From Flavobacteriaceae bacterium F08102 (GTDB lineage Bacteria > Bacteroidota > Bacteroidia > Flavobacteriales > Flavobacteriaceae), in the NCBI GenBank assembly GCA_023015935.1, contig JALKAY010000001.1:724851-788850 (forward strand): a stretch of DNA of 64,000 bases, written 5' to 3'. The notes below the pieces were generated by a model. That model was given only the letters and a program-made list of their open reading frames with translations, had not been told where the DNA came from and did not search any database. The position numbers and the translations under genes were made by a program. This document shows, in pieces, positions 35,432 to 43,382 of the stretch. Each line of letters begins with the position of its first letter. Position 1 is the first letter of the stretch.

Positions 35432-36211
35432 TTAACAACCTTTAAACTTAGGTTTTCTCTTTTCTATAAAGGCGGATACGCCTTCCGTATAGTCATCGCT
35501 TTGGGCGGCTTCAATTTGATAGGTTGATTCCATAGCCAATTGTGCTTGTAAGTCGTTGGTCATTGACTTATTCAACAATTCTTTAATCATCCCTAACGCT
35601 TTTGTGGGCATATTGGCTAATTTTTCGGCTAACTTTGTGACGGACGATTCAAATTCTTCTGAAGAAAATACTTGATAAATCATTCCTAAACGGGCTGCTT
35701 CTTGGGCAGATATTTTGTCACCAAGCATGGCTAAAGCGGATGCTTTTTGAAATCCGATTAAGCGTGGTAAAAAGAAGGTACCTCCACTGTCTGGGATGAG
35801 TCCGATTTTACTGAATGCTTGAATAAAGTTGGCTTGTTCATGTGCAACTACGATATCACATGCCAATGCTATATTTGCGGCAGCTCCTGCGGCAACGCCG
35901 TTTACCGCGGCTAGAATCGGTTTTTTAATGGCTCGAATACGTGTAATTATCGGATTGTAATGTTCTTCCAGTATTTTTTTAAAACCAGGGTTTAAATTAG
36001 GATCTGTTACTTCGTTAAGGTCCTGCCCAGCCCCAAAGGCTTTACCATTTCCGGTAATGACAATTGCACGGACGGTTTTATCGGTTTCGCAGGTATCTAG
36101 GATGGTTTGAAATAACAAGGCCATTTCACGATTAATACTGTTAAATACTTCGGGTCTATTGAAACGAACATACGCTACATTATTGGTGATTTCTACTTTA
36201 ATTGACGCCAT
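35432..36211 (-). CDS. paaG: PaaG: 1,2-epoxyphenylacetyl-CoA isomerase
   Basis: This 259-residue crotonase converts the ring epoxide to oxepin-CoA, the step between the PaaABCE epoxidase and PaaZ. Key parts are AIVITGNGKAFGAGQDLNEV (first oxyanion loop), ILAAVNGVAAGAAANIALAC (second loop) and FSKIGLIPDSGGTFFLPRLI, with the Asp characteristic of PaaG-type isomerases. The tail IEKRKPKFKG is common to the family. It is 21 bp downstream of paaD. Confidence 0.92.
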   Translation of the reverse strand: MASIKVEITNNVAYVRFNRPEVFNSINREMALLFQTILDTCETDKTVRAIVITGNGKAFGAGQDLNEVTDPNLNPGFKKILEEHYNPIITRIRAIKKPILAAVNGVAAGAAANIALACDIVVAHEQANFIQAFSKIGLIPDSGGTFFLPRLIGFQKASALAMLGDKISAQEAARLGMIYQVFSSEEFESSVTKLAEKLANMPTKALGMIKELLNKSMTNDLQAQLAMESTYQIEAAQSDDYTEGVSAFIEKRKPKFKGC

Positions 36212-36232
36212 AGGATGAGGTTTGTTTTTATA

Positions 36233-36736
36233 CTATTTTAAACATTTAAAATAATCAAAGGGTTCTTTACAGTCTAAACATTTAAACAGTGCTTTACAGG
36301 CTGTTGACCCAAATTGACTGACCAAGACGGTATGGGTTGATTTACATTGAGGACAAGGAACTAATCTTTTTCCATGTAGGAGTACATCTTTATCGGCTTC
36401 TGCCGTTAAGGGGGGTGCAATACCGTATTTTTTTAAGGCTTTTCGTCCTTCTTTGGTTATCCAATCGGTGGTCCAAGCGGGACTGAGTACCAATTCTACT
36501 GTGGCCGAATATCCCGCTGCTGCAAGGGCTGATTTAATATCATCTCCGATGACATCCATTGCTGGACAGCCACTGTAGGTAGGGGTAATTTGAACAGTAA
36601 CGTAGTTGTTTTCATCGATAATAGCTGAACGTACCACGCCCATATCCATAATAGAAAGTACAGGAATTTCTGGATCTGAAACTTTCGCCAAAATGGCGTA
36701 GAGTTCTGGTGCGATATGTGGTTCCTTTGGGGTCAT
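36233..36736 (-). CDS. paaD: PaaD: assembly factor for the phenylacetyl-CoA epoxidase
   Basis: This 167-residue protein has an N-terminal MIP18/DUF59 domain (VSDPEIPVLSIMDMGVVRSA and TYSGCPAMDVIGDDIKSALA with its conserved Cys) and a C-terminal zinc ribbon (VPCPQCKSTHTVLVSQFGST, then CLDCKEPF). PaaD is needed for epoxidase activity in vivo and is thought to help Fe-S or di-iron centre assembly. It lies 168 bp downstream of paaC; that gap holds a duplicated repeat. Confidence 0.92.
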   Translation of the reverse strand: MTPKEPHIAPELYAILAKVSDPEIPVLSIMDMGVVRSAIIDENNYVTVQITPTYSGCPAMDVIGDDIKSALAAAGYSATVELVLSPAWTTDWITKEGRKALKKYGIAPPLTAEADKDVLLHGKRLVPCPQCKSTHTVLVSQFGSTACKALFKCLDCKEPFDYFKCLK

Positions 36737-36763
36737 GTTTTTTAGTATTCAGTCTTCAGTCTT

Positions 36764-36882
36764 CAGTCTTTAGTTTTCAGTTTTCAGTCGGATCCTGCTG
36801 CCAACTGCCAACTAGGTACTGCGGACTTTATTAGTCTTTAGTTTACAGTCTTCAGTTTTCAGTCGTGCCCTGCTGCCGACTG
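36764..36882. repeat. Imperfect duplication of a CAGTCTT-rich unit between paaC and paaD
   Basis: Two copies of ~45-51 bp (36764-36807 and 36832-36882) share a CAGTCTT/TTCAGTTTTCAGTCG core followed by CCTGCTGCC(A/G)ACTG. Further short CAGTCTT units precede the first copy (36749-36763). The DNA is non-coding. Such AGTCTTCAG tracts look like a dispersed intergenic element of flavobacteria rather than a gene remnant. Confidence 0.7.
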
Positions 36883-36904
36883 TAGACTTTTGTACTCTCT
36901 TAGC

Positions 36905-37657
36905 CTACCATTCCATATTCGGATAGGTTCGTTGCATATATTGTAAATCACTGAGTATATAGCCCATATGTTCCGTATGAATTCCTTCTTTCCCTCCTTT
37001 TTGAAACCATTTTGATTGGGGAGTTGCTAGGGTTGCTTCATTTAGAATGCTGTTTATTTGAGCATAGTAGGTGTCTTTAAACAAGGCCGTATTTACACCT
37101 TTACCCGCTTTAATCATTTGCTCATCATTAGGAGTAAGTTGAAATAATTCATTGGTATAGGTCCATAAATCATCAATTGCCGTTTGAATTTTTTCATGAC
37201 TTTCATCCGTTCCATCTCCGAGGCGCACTATCCAGTCGGAGGAGAATCGTTGATGATAGCTTACTTCTTTGATGGCTTTATTTGCGATAGCAACTAAGGT
37301 TTGGTCTGTACTATTTTGTAAGTTTTGAATAAAAAGTTTATGAAAAATATCATACAAAAATTGACGAGCGATGGTGTAAGCAAAATTGGTGTTGGGTTGT
37401 TCGACTAATAAGACGTTTAGGTACTCACGCTCGGTTCTCATAAAGGCGATTTGGTCTTCTGAAGTTAGTCTTTCGTTTAATTGTGCTGCGTATTGATAAT
37501 AGCTACGCACTTGTCCCAGTAAATCCAAAGAAATATTGGTACAGGCAATATCTGTTTCTAAACTTGGTCCATGGCCACATAACTCACCTAGGCGTTGACC
37601 TAAGATGAGGTTGTTATCGGCTATTCCGAGGATATAAGTATATAAATCTTGTTTCAT
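36905..37657 (-). CDS. paaC: PaaC: structural subunit of the phenylacetyl-CoA epoxidase
   Basis: This 250-residue ferritin-like protein pairs with PaaA to form the core of the 1,2-phenylacetyl-CoA epoxidase. Recognisable parts are YILGIADNNLILGQRLGELC, GHGPSLETDIACTNISLDLL, SYHQRFSSDWIVRLGDGTDE and WFQKGGKEGIHTEHMGYILS. In characterised systems PaaC has lost most iron ligands and acts as scaffold; this version keeps family length. It is 120 bp downstream of paaB. Confidence 0.93.
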   Translation of the reverse strand: MKQDLYTYILGIADNNLILGQRLGELCGHGPSLETDIACTNISLDLLGQVRSYYQYAAQLNERLTSEDQIAFMRTEREYLNVLLVEQPNTNFAYTIARQFLYDIFHKLFIQNLQNSTDQTLVAIANKAIKEVSYHQRFSSDWIVRLGDGTDESHEKIQTAIDDLWTYTNELFQLTPNDEQMIKAGKGVNTALFKDTYYAQINSILNEATLATPQSKWFQKGGKEGIHTEHMGYILSDLQYMQRTYPNMEW

Positions 37658-37777
37658 TCGTTTAATGCATGAATTGTTTTTCTATCGCAATGTGAATCCT
37701 TCCGATTCATTAATTTGGGTAAAAAAGATGATATGTCCACGTTATACGGGATGCCATCTTTTTTCATTTCAATTTTT

Positions 37778-38062
37778 TTACATATGTTTTACCTCATCAG
37801 GTAAATCATAAAATGTTGGATGCCTATAAATTTTATTTTGTGCAGGTTCAAAAAGTTCACCGTTATTTTCGGGATTTGAGGCGGTAATGTTTTTAGATTC
37901 TACTACCCAAATACTCACTCCTTCATTACGACGGGTATATACATCTCGCGCATTTTCTAATGCCATTTCTGCATCTGCTGCGTGCAGACTACCAAAATGT
38001 CGGTGTTCTAATCCGTTTTTACTTCTCACAAAAACTTCCCAAAGAGGCCAATTTTTTTTCAT
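37778..38062 (-). CDS. paaB: PaaB: small subunit of the phenylacetyl-CoA epoxidase
   Basis: This 94-residue protein has the PaaB sequence (WPLWEVFVRSKNGLEHRHFG, SLHAADAEMALENARDVYTR, EGVSIWVVESKNI). PaaB bridges PaaAC heterodimers and is needed for epoxidation with PaaE. The length is typical. It lies 31 bp after paaA. Confidence 0.95.
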   Translation of the reverse strand: MKKNWPLWEVFVRSKNGLEHRHFGSLHAADAEMALENARDVYTRRNEGVSIWVVESKNITASNPENNGELFEPAQNKIYRHPTFYDLPDEVKHM

Positions 38063-38093
38063 AATTAGTTTCGCGTTCGCGGGTATTTTTTAA

Positions 38094-39044
38094 TTAAACT
38101 ACTTCTTTTTTTGCTGCTTTTTTTTCTGCATAGCACATGGCTGCATCTCTGACCCATTCTCCTTCTTTCCAGGCGGAAACCCGTGCATTCATCCGTTCTT
38201 TATTGCATGGTCCGTGACCTTTTACAACTTGCCAAAATTCATCCCAATCGATGGGGCCAAAGTCATAACTTTGACGGGCTTCATTCCACTTTAAGTCTGG
38301 ATCAGGAATAGTCAGTCCAATTAATTCTGCTTGGGGTACGGTTTGGTCAATAAATTGTTGTCGTAATTCATCATTTGATTTACGCTTTAGTTTCCACTTC
38401 ATGGATTGTTCAGTGTGTACAGATTCTGCATCAGTAGGTCCGAACATCATCAAAGATGGCCACCACCAGCGATTCAATGCGTCTTGAGCCATTGCTTTTT
38501 GTTCAGGTGTTCCATTGGCTAATTTCATCATAATCTCATAGCCTTGACGTTGATGAAAACTTTCTTCCTTACATACTCTTATCATCGCACGGGCATAAGG
38601 GCCGTAGGAGGTATTACAGAGCGGAACCTGATTGATAATGGCCGCGCCGTCAACGAGCCAGCCAATGGCTCCTATGTCTGCCCATGTGATGGTAGGATAG
38701 TTAAAGATGCTTGAATATTTGGCTTTACCACTATGTAGTTGTTCGTAAAGTTCATCCCGAGAAACTCCCAAGGTTTCACAAGCAGCGTAAAGGTATAGTC
38801 CATGCCCCGCTTCATCTTGAACTTTTGCAAGTAGGGCAACCTTTCTTCTCAACGTTGGAGCTCTCGTAATCCAGTTTCCTTCAGGTAACATGCCAACAAC
38901 CTCAGAATGTGCATGCTGTGATATTTGTCTTATATGGGTTTGTCTGTATTTTTCAGGCATCCAATCTTTGGGTTCAATTTTTTCATCGCGTGCGATTTTG
39001 GCTTCAAACTGTTTTTCTCGTATTGCTTGTTGTGGGTCGTTCAT
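38094..39044 (-). CDS. paaA: PaaA: catalytic di-iron subunit of the phenylacetyl-CoA epoxidase
   Basis: This 316-residue ferritin-like oxygenase subunit inserts one oxygen atom into the aromatic ring of phenylacetyl-CoA. The di-iron ligands fit the two ExxH-type motifs [19 protein letters not shown] and [15 protein letters not shown], with further Glu near [11 protein letters not shown] and [15 protein letters not shown]. The C-terminus [18 protein letters not shown] is typical. It starts 26 bp after the paaE stop. Confidence 0.95.
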   Translation of the reverse strand: MNDPQQAIREKQFEAKIARDEKIEPKDWMPEKYRQTHIRQISQHAHSEVVGMLPEGNWITRAPTLRRKVALLAKVQDEAGHGLYLYAACETLGVSRDELYEQLHSGKAKYSSIFNYPTITWADIGAIGWLVDGAAIINQVPLCNTSYGPYARAMIRVCKEESFHQRQGYEIMMKLANGTPEQKAMAQDALNRWWWPSLMMFGPTDAESVHTEQSMKWKLKRKSNDELRQQFIDQTVPQAELIGLTIPDPDLKWNEARQSYDFGPIDWDEFWQVVKGHGPCNKERMNARVSAWKEGEWVRDAAMCYAEKKAAKKEVV

Positions 39045-39070
39045 GGTTCAAGGCTTTAGGGTATTTTTTA

Positions 39071-40144
39071 TTAAACATCAAAATCTACCATTACTTGTTG
39101 GGTTGTTGGCACGGCCTGGCAACTCAACACATAATTTTGCGCTACTTCTTTTTCTTCTAAGGCATAATTTACTTTCATGGCAACGGTACCTTCTATGATT
39201 TTACATTTACAGGTACTACACACGCCCCCTTTACATGCGAAAGGGAGGTCGGCTCCAGCAGCAAGGGCACCATCTAGAATTGTATCATATTGATCATCCA
39301 TGGTAAATTTAAATTCTGTTCCCCCATTGATAATTGTTACTTGTGTTCCGTCTTTTTTATGTTCTAAAACTTCAGCAATATGTTGATTTTCTTGATCACT
39401 GGTGCCTGAGAAAAACAATTCGTAATGAATTTTATCCGCAGGGAGTCCGGCTGCTTGCAATGCATCTTTTATTAAAAAAATCATCGCTTGGGGTCCACAA
39501 ATAAATACGTGATTTGTATCGGCAATATCTATAAATGTCTTGGTTAGCACCTTCAATTTTTCTTGGTCGAATCGACCATTTAAAAACGGAATATCTCTTT
39601 TTTCTTGTGTTAAAAAGTAAAAGACTTGAAAGCGATCAAAGAATTGATTTTTAATTTGTTCAATTTCTTCTTTAAAGATAATTGATTTGACTGTACGGTT
39701 GAGGTAAAATAGCTTAAATGTGCTATGTGGTTCTTCCGAGAGGTGTGTTTTTATAATAGACAGTAGTGGTGTGATTCCACTTCCTGCTGCAAATGCGACG
39801 TAATTATTAGAAGCTGCAGGGTTGACTTCAATGTAAAATTCGCCATGAGGTGGCATTATTTCAAGTTCATCGCCAATTTTCAATGTGTTATTTGCATAAC
39901 TGGAGAAGAGACCCCCGCGAATTTCCTTGACGGCTACTTTCCATTCGTGATCAAGTGGACTAGAGCACAAGGAATAATTTCTTCGAATATCTTCTCCATT
40001 AATGATTTTTCGCAAGGTGATGTGTTGTCCTTGTTTAAATGCAAATTTTGTCTGTAAACTTTGAGGAATATCAAAGCTAATTACTACGCAATCTCTAGTT
40101 TCTTTGTAGAGATTAGCTACTTTTATTTTATAGAATTCTGCCAT
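39071..40144 (-). CDS. paaE: PaaE: reductase of the phenylacetyl-CoA epoxidase
   Basis: This 357-residue protein has an N-terminal FAD domain (residues ~5-105, RRNYSLCSSPLDHEWKVAVK), an NAD(P) domain (~110-235, FAAGSGITPLLSIIKTHL and FICGPQAMIFLIKDALQAAG) and a C-terminal plant-type 2Fe-2S ferredoxin domain (~265-357, CKGGVCSTCKCKIIEG, then LSCQAVP). It feeds electrons to PaaABC. I use the ATG at 40144; a TTG 36 bp upstream would lie inside the promoter and operator. It is the first gene of the paa operon, unlike the E. coli order where paaE is fifth. Confidence 0.94.
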   Translation of the reverse strand: MAEFYKIKVANLYKETRDCVVISFDIPQSLQTKFAFKQGQHITLRKIINGEDIRRNYSLCSSPLDHEWKVAVKEIRGGLFSSYANNTLKIGDELEIMPPHGEFYIEVNPAASNNYVAFAAGSGITPLLSIIKTHLSEEPHSTFKLFYLNRTVKSIIFKEEIEQIKNQFFDRFQVFYFLTQEKRDIPFLNGRFDQEKLKVLTKTFIDIADTNHVFICGPQAMIFLIKDALQAAGLPADKIHYELFFSGTSDQENQHIAEVLEHKKDGTQVTIINGGTEFKFTMDDQYDTILDGALAAGADLPFACKGGVCSTCKCKIIEGTVAMKVNYALEEKEVAQNYVLSCQAVPTTQQVMVDFDV

Positions 40145-40153
40145 AGTATACTG

Positions 40154-40169
40154 ACTAACAATTGTTAGT
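40154..40169. promoter_or_regulatory. Predicted TetR (PaaR-like) operator at the paaE promoter
   Basis: ACTAACAATTGTTAGT is a perfect 16-bp palindrome, 9 bp before the paaE ATG and 8 bp after the -7 element, so it covers the likely transcription start. The gene for a TetR regulator ends 44 bp upstream. A near-identical palindrome lies before the E2-ilvE-E1 operon (28094-28109). Confidence 0.8.
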
Positions 40170-40177
40170 TTGCTAGA

Positions 40178-40185
40178 CAAAATTA
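40178..40185 (-). promoter_or_regulatory. -7 element TAATTTTG of the paa operon promoter
   Basis: The octamer matches TAnnTTTG on the minus strand, 33 bp before the paaE ATG, and directly precedes the palindrome. No convincing -33 element was seen. Confidence 0.6.
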
Positions 40186-40213
40186 CAAAATATTTTTGAG
40201 TAATGAATTAAAA

Positions 40214-40783
40214 TTATTTAGCGATACCGTTAATTAACACCTCACTAAGGCTCTTTGTAAGTGATTCTGTATTTACATCTTCTTTATTAGGAATCCATAA
40301 GTAAAGAGATCTAAGTGTTGAGAGCATTGAAAACAGAATTACTTCGGAGTTTTCATTTTTGATTTCACATGAGTCAATTCCAGCCAAAATAATCCGTCTA
40401 AAGTTTTCTTCATATTCACTTCTCAATTTTAAGTAATAGGGCAGTTGGTGTTCAAGATGCATCCAGTCGTTGTTGAGCGAAGCCATTCCATTGCTATGTT
40501 CACTAGAAATGCACACATGGATAGAGACAATTTTTTTCAGCTTATCGATATTGCTACTCGGGCTGTTTAGAATGGATTCCATTTTGGCGGTAAATTCTTC
40601 TGCTAAGGAGATAATAATTGCGCTTAATAAATCCTGTTTAGAGGAGATGTGATTGTATAAACTTGAAGCTTTAATACCCATTGCTTTTGCCAAATCACGC
40701 ATCGTTACGGCGCTATATCCTTTTTCTTTAAAAAGTCTTGCGGCGGTTTCTATAATTTCATTTTTACGATTTTCGGGTTTCAT
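40214..40783 (-). CDS. TetR/AcrR family regulator, probable PaaR-like repressor of the paa genes
   Basis: This 189-residue protein has an N-terminal TetR helix-turn-helix domain (residues ~8-55: IIETAARLFKEKGYSAVTMR, DLAKAMGIKASSLYNHISSK) and a C-terminal ligand domain of the usual size. It lies directly before paaE, with the palindrome 40154-40169 between them. TetR-type PaaR proteins in Thermus and some proteobacteria respond to phenylacetyl-CoA; that role here is inferred from position and the operator. It starts 11 bp after the DUF4230 gene and has no obvious promoter of its own, so it may be read from the pyk-side operon. Confidence 0.88.
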   Translation of the reverse strand: MKPENRKNEIIETAARLFKEKGYSAVTMRDLAKAMGIKASSLYNHISSKQDLLSAIIISLAEEFTAKMESILNSPSSNIDKLKKIVSIHVCISSEHSNGMASLNNDWMHLEHQLPYYLKLRSEYEENFRRIILAGIDSCEIKNENSEVILFSMLSTLRSLYLWIPNKEDVNTESLTKSLSEVLINGIAK

Positions 40784-40794
40784 ACAAGGGGTAA

Positions 40795-41409
40795 TTAGGG
40801 TTTAATAGCTTCTAATTTTTTCATTGAATCAATCGGAATTTCATTGTATTGTAGGGTCCAACCCAAAGAACTAGTCAATACATAAAATTTTGATAACTCA
40901 CTTAGCAATCTGGCTTTTGCGTTTTTTAGCAGCGAAGATTGATTGATTTTTTCAGTGAGTAAATCTTTAACCGTTTTTTGAATTTTGTTGTAGTCCTCAG
41001 CCGTGAACGGGTTAAAATAATCGGCTTGAATGTCATAGTATTTTAATTCAGGCAGTATTTTAATTTCTTCTTTTGGGATTGATTTAATTCGTAAAATTTT
41101 GTGTTCTTGATCTATCTCAACGTTAATTTTGCTCAAATCATAGCTTATCAAAACCTCGGCATTCACGACCACCAAGGCTTTTTTCCTAGAAGTTATTAAA
41201 TTAGCAAAAACATCTTTTGCGTTTTTAAAATTATATACTTCACTAAAATGTCCTTCGGTTACAATTAATTTACCTACGTTTTTAATTTGTTCTTGAATCA
41301 AAGCGGCTCCTTCGAAGGAGGATCGTTCTTCCGATTTATTCGTACAGTATCTAAAAAAGAGAAAGACGAATAGTACCAGAATAAATATTGAGCCAAATTT
41401 TTTAATCAC
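40795..41409 (-). CDS. DUF4230 domain protein, membrane-anchored
   Basis: This 204-residue protein has an N-terminal membrane helix (IFILVLFVFLFFRYC) and a DUF4230 domain (residues ~45-185) with KLIVTEGHFSEVYNFKNA, ALVVVNAEVLISYDLSKINV and IKILPELKYYDIQADYFNPF. The function of DUF4230 is not known. The start is GTG at 41409, 2 bp after the pyk stop. The same neighbour order (pyk then DUF4230) is familiar from other flavobacteria. Confidence 0.82.
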   Translation of the reverse strand: MIKKFGSIFILVLFVFLFFRYCTNKSEERSSFEGAALIQEQIKNVGKLIVTEGHFSEVYNFKNAKDVFANLITSRKKALVVVNAEVLISYDLSKINVEIDQEHKILRIKSIPKEEIKILPELKYYDIQADYFNPFTAEDYNKIQKTVKDLLTEKINQSSLLKNAKARLLSELSKFYVLTSSLGWTLQYNEIPIDSMKKLEAIKP

Positions 41410-41411
41410 TT

Positions 41412-42845
41412 TTAAATATACTCTATTTGACTTATTCTCATGGTATTTACCATTCCTTTTGCTTGAACAGGCATGGAGGTCAGATTGATAACAAAATCTC
41501 CTTCGTTTGCATATCCATTTTCTTTGGCAATTAAATTAATATCTTCAATCGTATCGTCGGTACTGACTAAGCGATCGTAATAGTGTGCTTTAACTCCCCA
41601 CAAAAGATTGAGCATGGCTAAAATTCTACGATTGGAAGAAAAGGCCAAGATATGTGATTTGGGTCTCCATGCGGATATTTGAAAGGCGGTATAACCACTA
41701 TTGGTTAAGGTGGTGATTACGGTAGCCCCTATCTCTTCAGCCATCACGGCAGCTTGGTGGCAAATCGTTTTAGAAATAAAGCGTTTGTTGACGCTTTGAA
41801 TACTTGAATCAGGCATCGCAATTAGGGGTGAGTCTTCGACATTTTCGATAATTAAACGCATTTTTTCAATAACTTCTACAGGAAATTCACCGACCGAAGT
41901 TTCGCCAGAAAGCATTACTGCATCGGCTCCATCCATGATGGAATTGGCAACGTCGTTAACTTCTGCTCTCGTAGGAACTTGGCTCGTGATCATTGTTTCC
42001 ATCATTTGGGTAGCTATAATGACAGGAATGCGCGCTTGTTTGGCGGCTAAAACAAGGCGTTTTTGAATTAAAGGCACTTTTTCCATTTCTACCTCAACGC
42101 CTAAATCACCTCGTGCAACCATTAATCCGTCACAATTTGCGGTGATTTGTTTGATTTTCTCAACCGCTTCTGGTTTTTCAATTTTGGCAATAATCGGAAT
42201 TCTATAAGAAGAGTGTTTTTTAATAAGGGCTCTTAATTCTAACAAGTCTTCTGCATGGCGTACAAAAGATAAGGCAATCCAATCTACCTCAAGACTAATA
42301 GCAAAAATAGCATCTTGAATATCTTTTTCAGTTAAGGCTGGTAATGAAATGTCTGTTTTTGGTAGGTTTACTCCTTTTTTCGATTTTAGTTTCCCTCCGC
42401 GTATAACTTTAGTTAAGACTTCTTTTTCGCCATCTGTTTTAATCACTTCGAAGAGCAATTTTCCGTCATCGACTAAAATTGATTCTCCAGCCTTCACATC
42501 TTTTGGAAAATTTTGATAGGTCATATAGGCTTTTTCACGGGTGCCTTCACACTCTTCAGTGGTAAAAATAAACGTGTCTCCTTTTTTTAATTTTACTTTT
42601 TCAGCCATAACGCCCACCCGCAATTTTGGTCCCTGAAGGTCGGCTAGAATTGCAACGTTATATCCTTTACGTTCGTTTATTTCACGAATCAGTTTTACTT
42701 TTTGGGCTACATTTTCATAATCTGCATGTGAAAAATTGATTCGAAACACATTGACACCAACAGTCATCATTTCTTCAATAATTTCTGCAGAATTGCAAGC
42801 TGGGCCTAAGGTGGCTACAATTTTTGTTTTCTTTCCGTTACGCAT
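41412..42845 (-). CDS. pyk: Pyruvate kinase
   Basis: This 477-residue enzyme converts phosphoenolpyruvate and ADP to pyruvate and ATP. Visible motifs are TKIVATLGPACNSAEIIEEM, VFRINFSHADYE, IPIIAKIEKPEAVEKIKQI (catalytic Lys), DGLMVARGDLGVEVEMEKVP, VIIATQMMETMI and ADAVMLSGETSVGEFPVEVI. The C-terminal allosteric domain (~residues 350-477) is complete. It is 3 bp downstream of the IPExxxVDY gene, an arrangement typical of Bacteroidota. Confidence 0.97.
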   Translation of the reverse strand: MRNGKKTKIVATLGPACNSAEIIEEMMTVGVNVFRINFSHADYENVAQKVKLIREINERKGYNVAILADLQGPKLRVGVMAEKVKLKKGDTFIFTTEECEGTREKAYMTYQNFPKDVKAGESILVDDGKLLFEVIKTDGEKEVLTKVIRGGKLKSKKGVNLPKTDISLPALTEKDIQDAIFAISLEVDWIALSFVRHAEDLLELRALIKKHSSYRIPIIAKIEKPEAVEKIKQITANCDGLMVARGDLGVEVEMEKVPLIQKRLVLAAKQARIPVIIATQMMETMITSQVPTRAEVNDVANSIMDGADAVMLSGETSVGEFPVEVIEKMRLIIENVEDSPLIAMPDSSIQSVNKRFISKTICHQAAVMAEEIGATVITTLTNSGYTAFQISAWRPKSHILAFSSNRRILAMLNLLWGVKAHYYDRLVSTDDTIEDINLIAKENGYANEGDFVINLTSMPVQAKGMVNTMRISQIEYI

Positions 42846-42848
42846 AGT

Positions 42849-43307
42849 TTAGAATATTAGGTAATCTTTAGATTTCAAGGTTTTAGGATTTAGCGCATAT
42901 GCGGTAATAACTCCTGTAATACTTTTTATTTTATCAACAAGTGGTTTTAACGGTTGATCTAAATCTTCAATCTTTAAAAAAAAATCGACATCTTTTTTTT
43001 CACTAATCAAATAGGATTGTTCTGCATGTTCTGGGAATAAATTTGTTTCTAGGGTCGTTGCGGTGGTAAAGCGCGTTTTGTTTTCTATTAAATGCCAGCA
43101 AACATCAGTAAAGTGACAGGTATAACTAAAGATACTGAAAGTTCCTTTGTTATCTTGTAAGACTAAACTGTTTTTTTCCCTTGTCAGTTTTAATTTTAAT
43201 TGTTGATTTAAGAAATAGGCAAGTCTATAATCCTCCAAGGTACTTGTAATTGCAAGTAGCTCATAGTCGTGTTCGTATTCGAAAGCTAGGGAGATTATTT
43301 TAGACAT
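42849..43307 (-). CDS. IPExxxVDY family protein
   Basis: This 152-residue protein belongs to a Bacteroidota-specific family found between rnc and pyk. The family is named for a motif that here reads LISEKKDVDFFLKIED, so the proline and final tyrosine are replaced. The N-terminus (MSKIISLAFEYEHDYELLAI, then EDYRLAYFLNQQLKLKLTR) is typical. I use ATG 43307; a TTG three codons upstream is less likely. The function is unknown. Position and family length make the gene certain. Confidence 0.85.
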   Translation of the reverse strand: MSKIISLAFEYEHDYELLAITSTLEDYRLAYFLNQQLKLKLTREKNSLVLQDNKGTFSIFSYTCHFTDVCWHLIENKTRFTTATTLETNLFPEHAEQSYLISEKKDVDFFLKIEDLDQPLKPLVDKIKSITGVITAYALNPKTLKSKDYLIF

Positions 43308-43382
43308 ATTAGCCAATTAACTCGCTAAAATACGGATTGTTTTGGAATAAAAATGTAAATTAATTATAAATACATTATTAAA

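Noticed and set aside
36746..36892. CRISPR-like repeat array between paaC and paaD
   Set aside because: Repeats are irregular, imperfect and lack equal unique spacers; no cas genes nearby.
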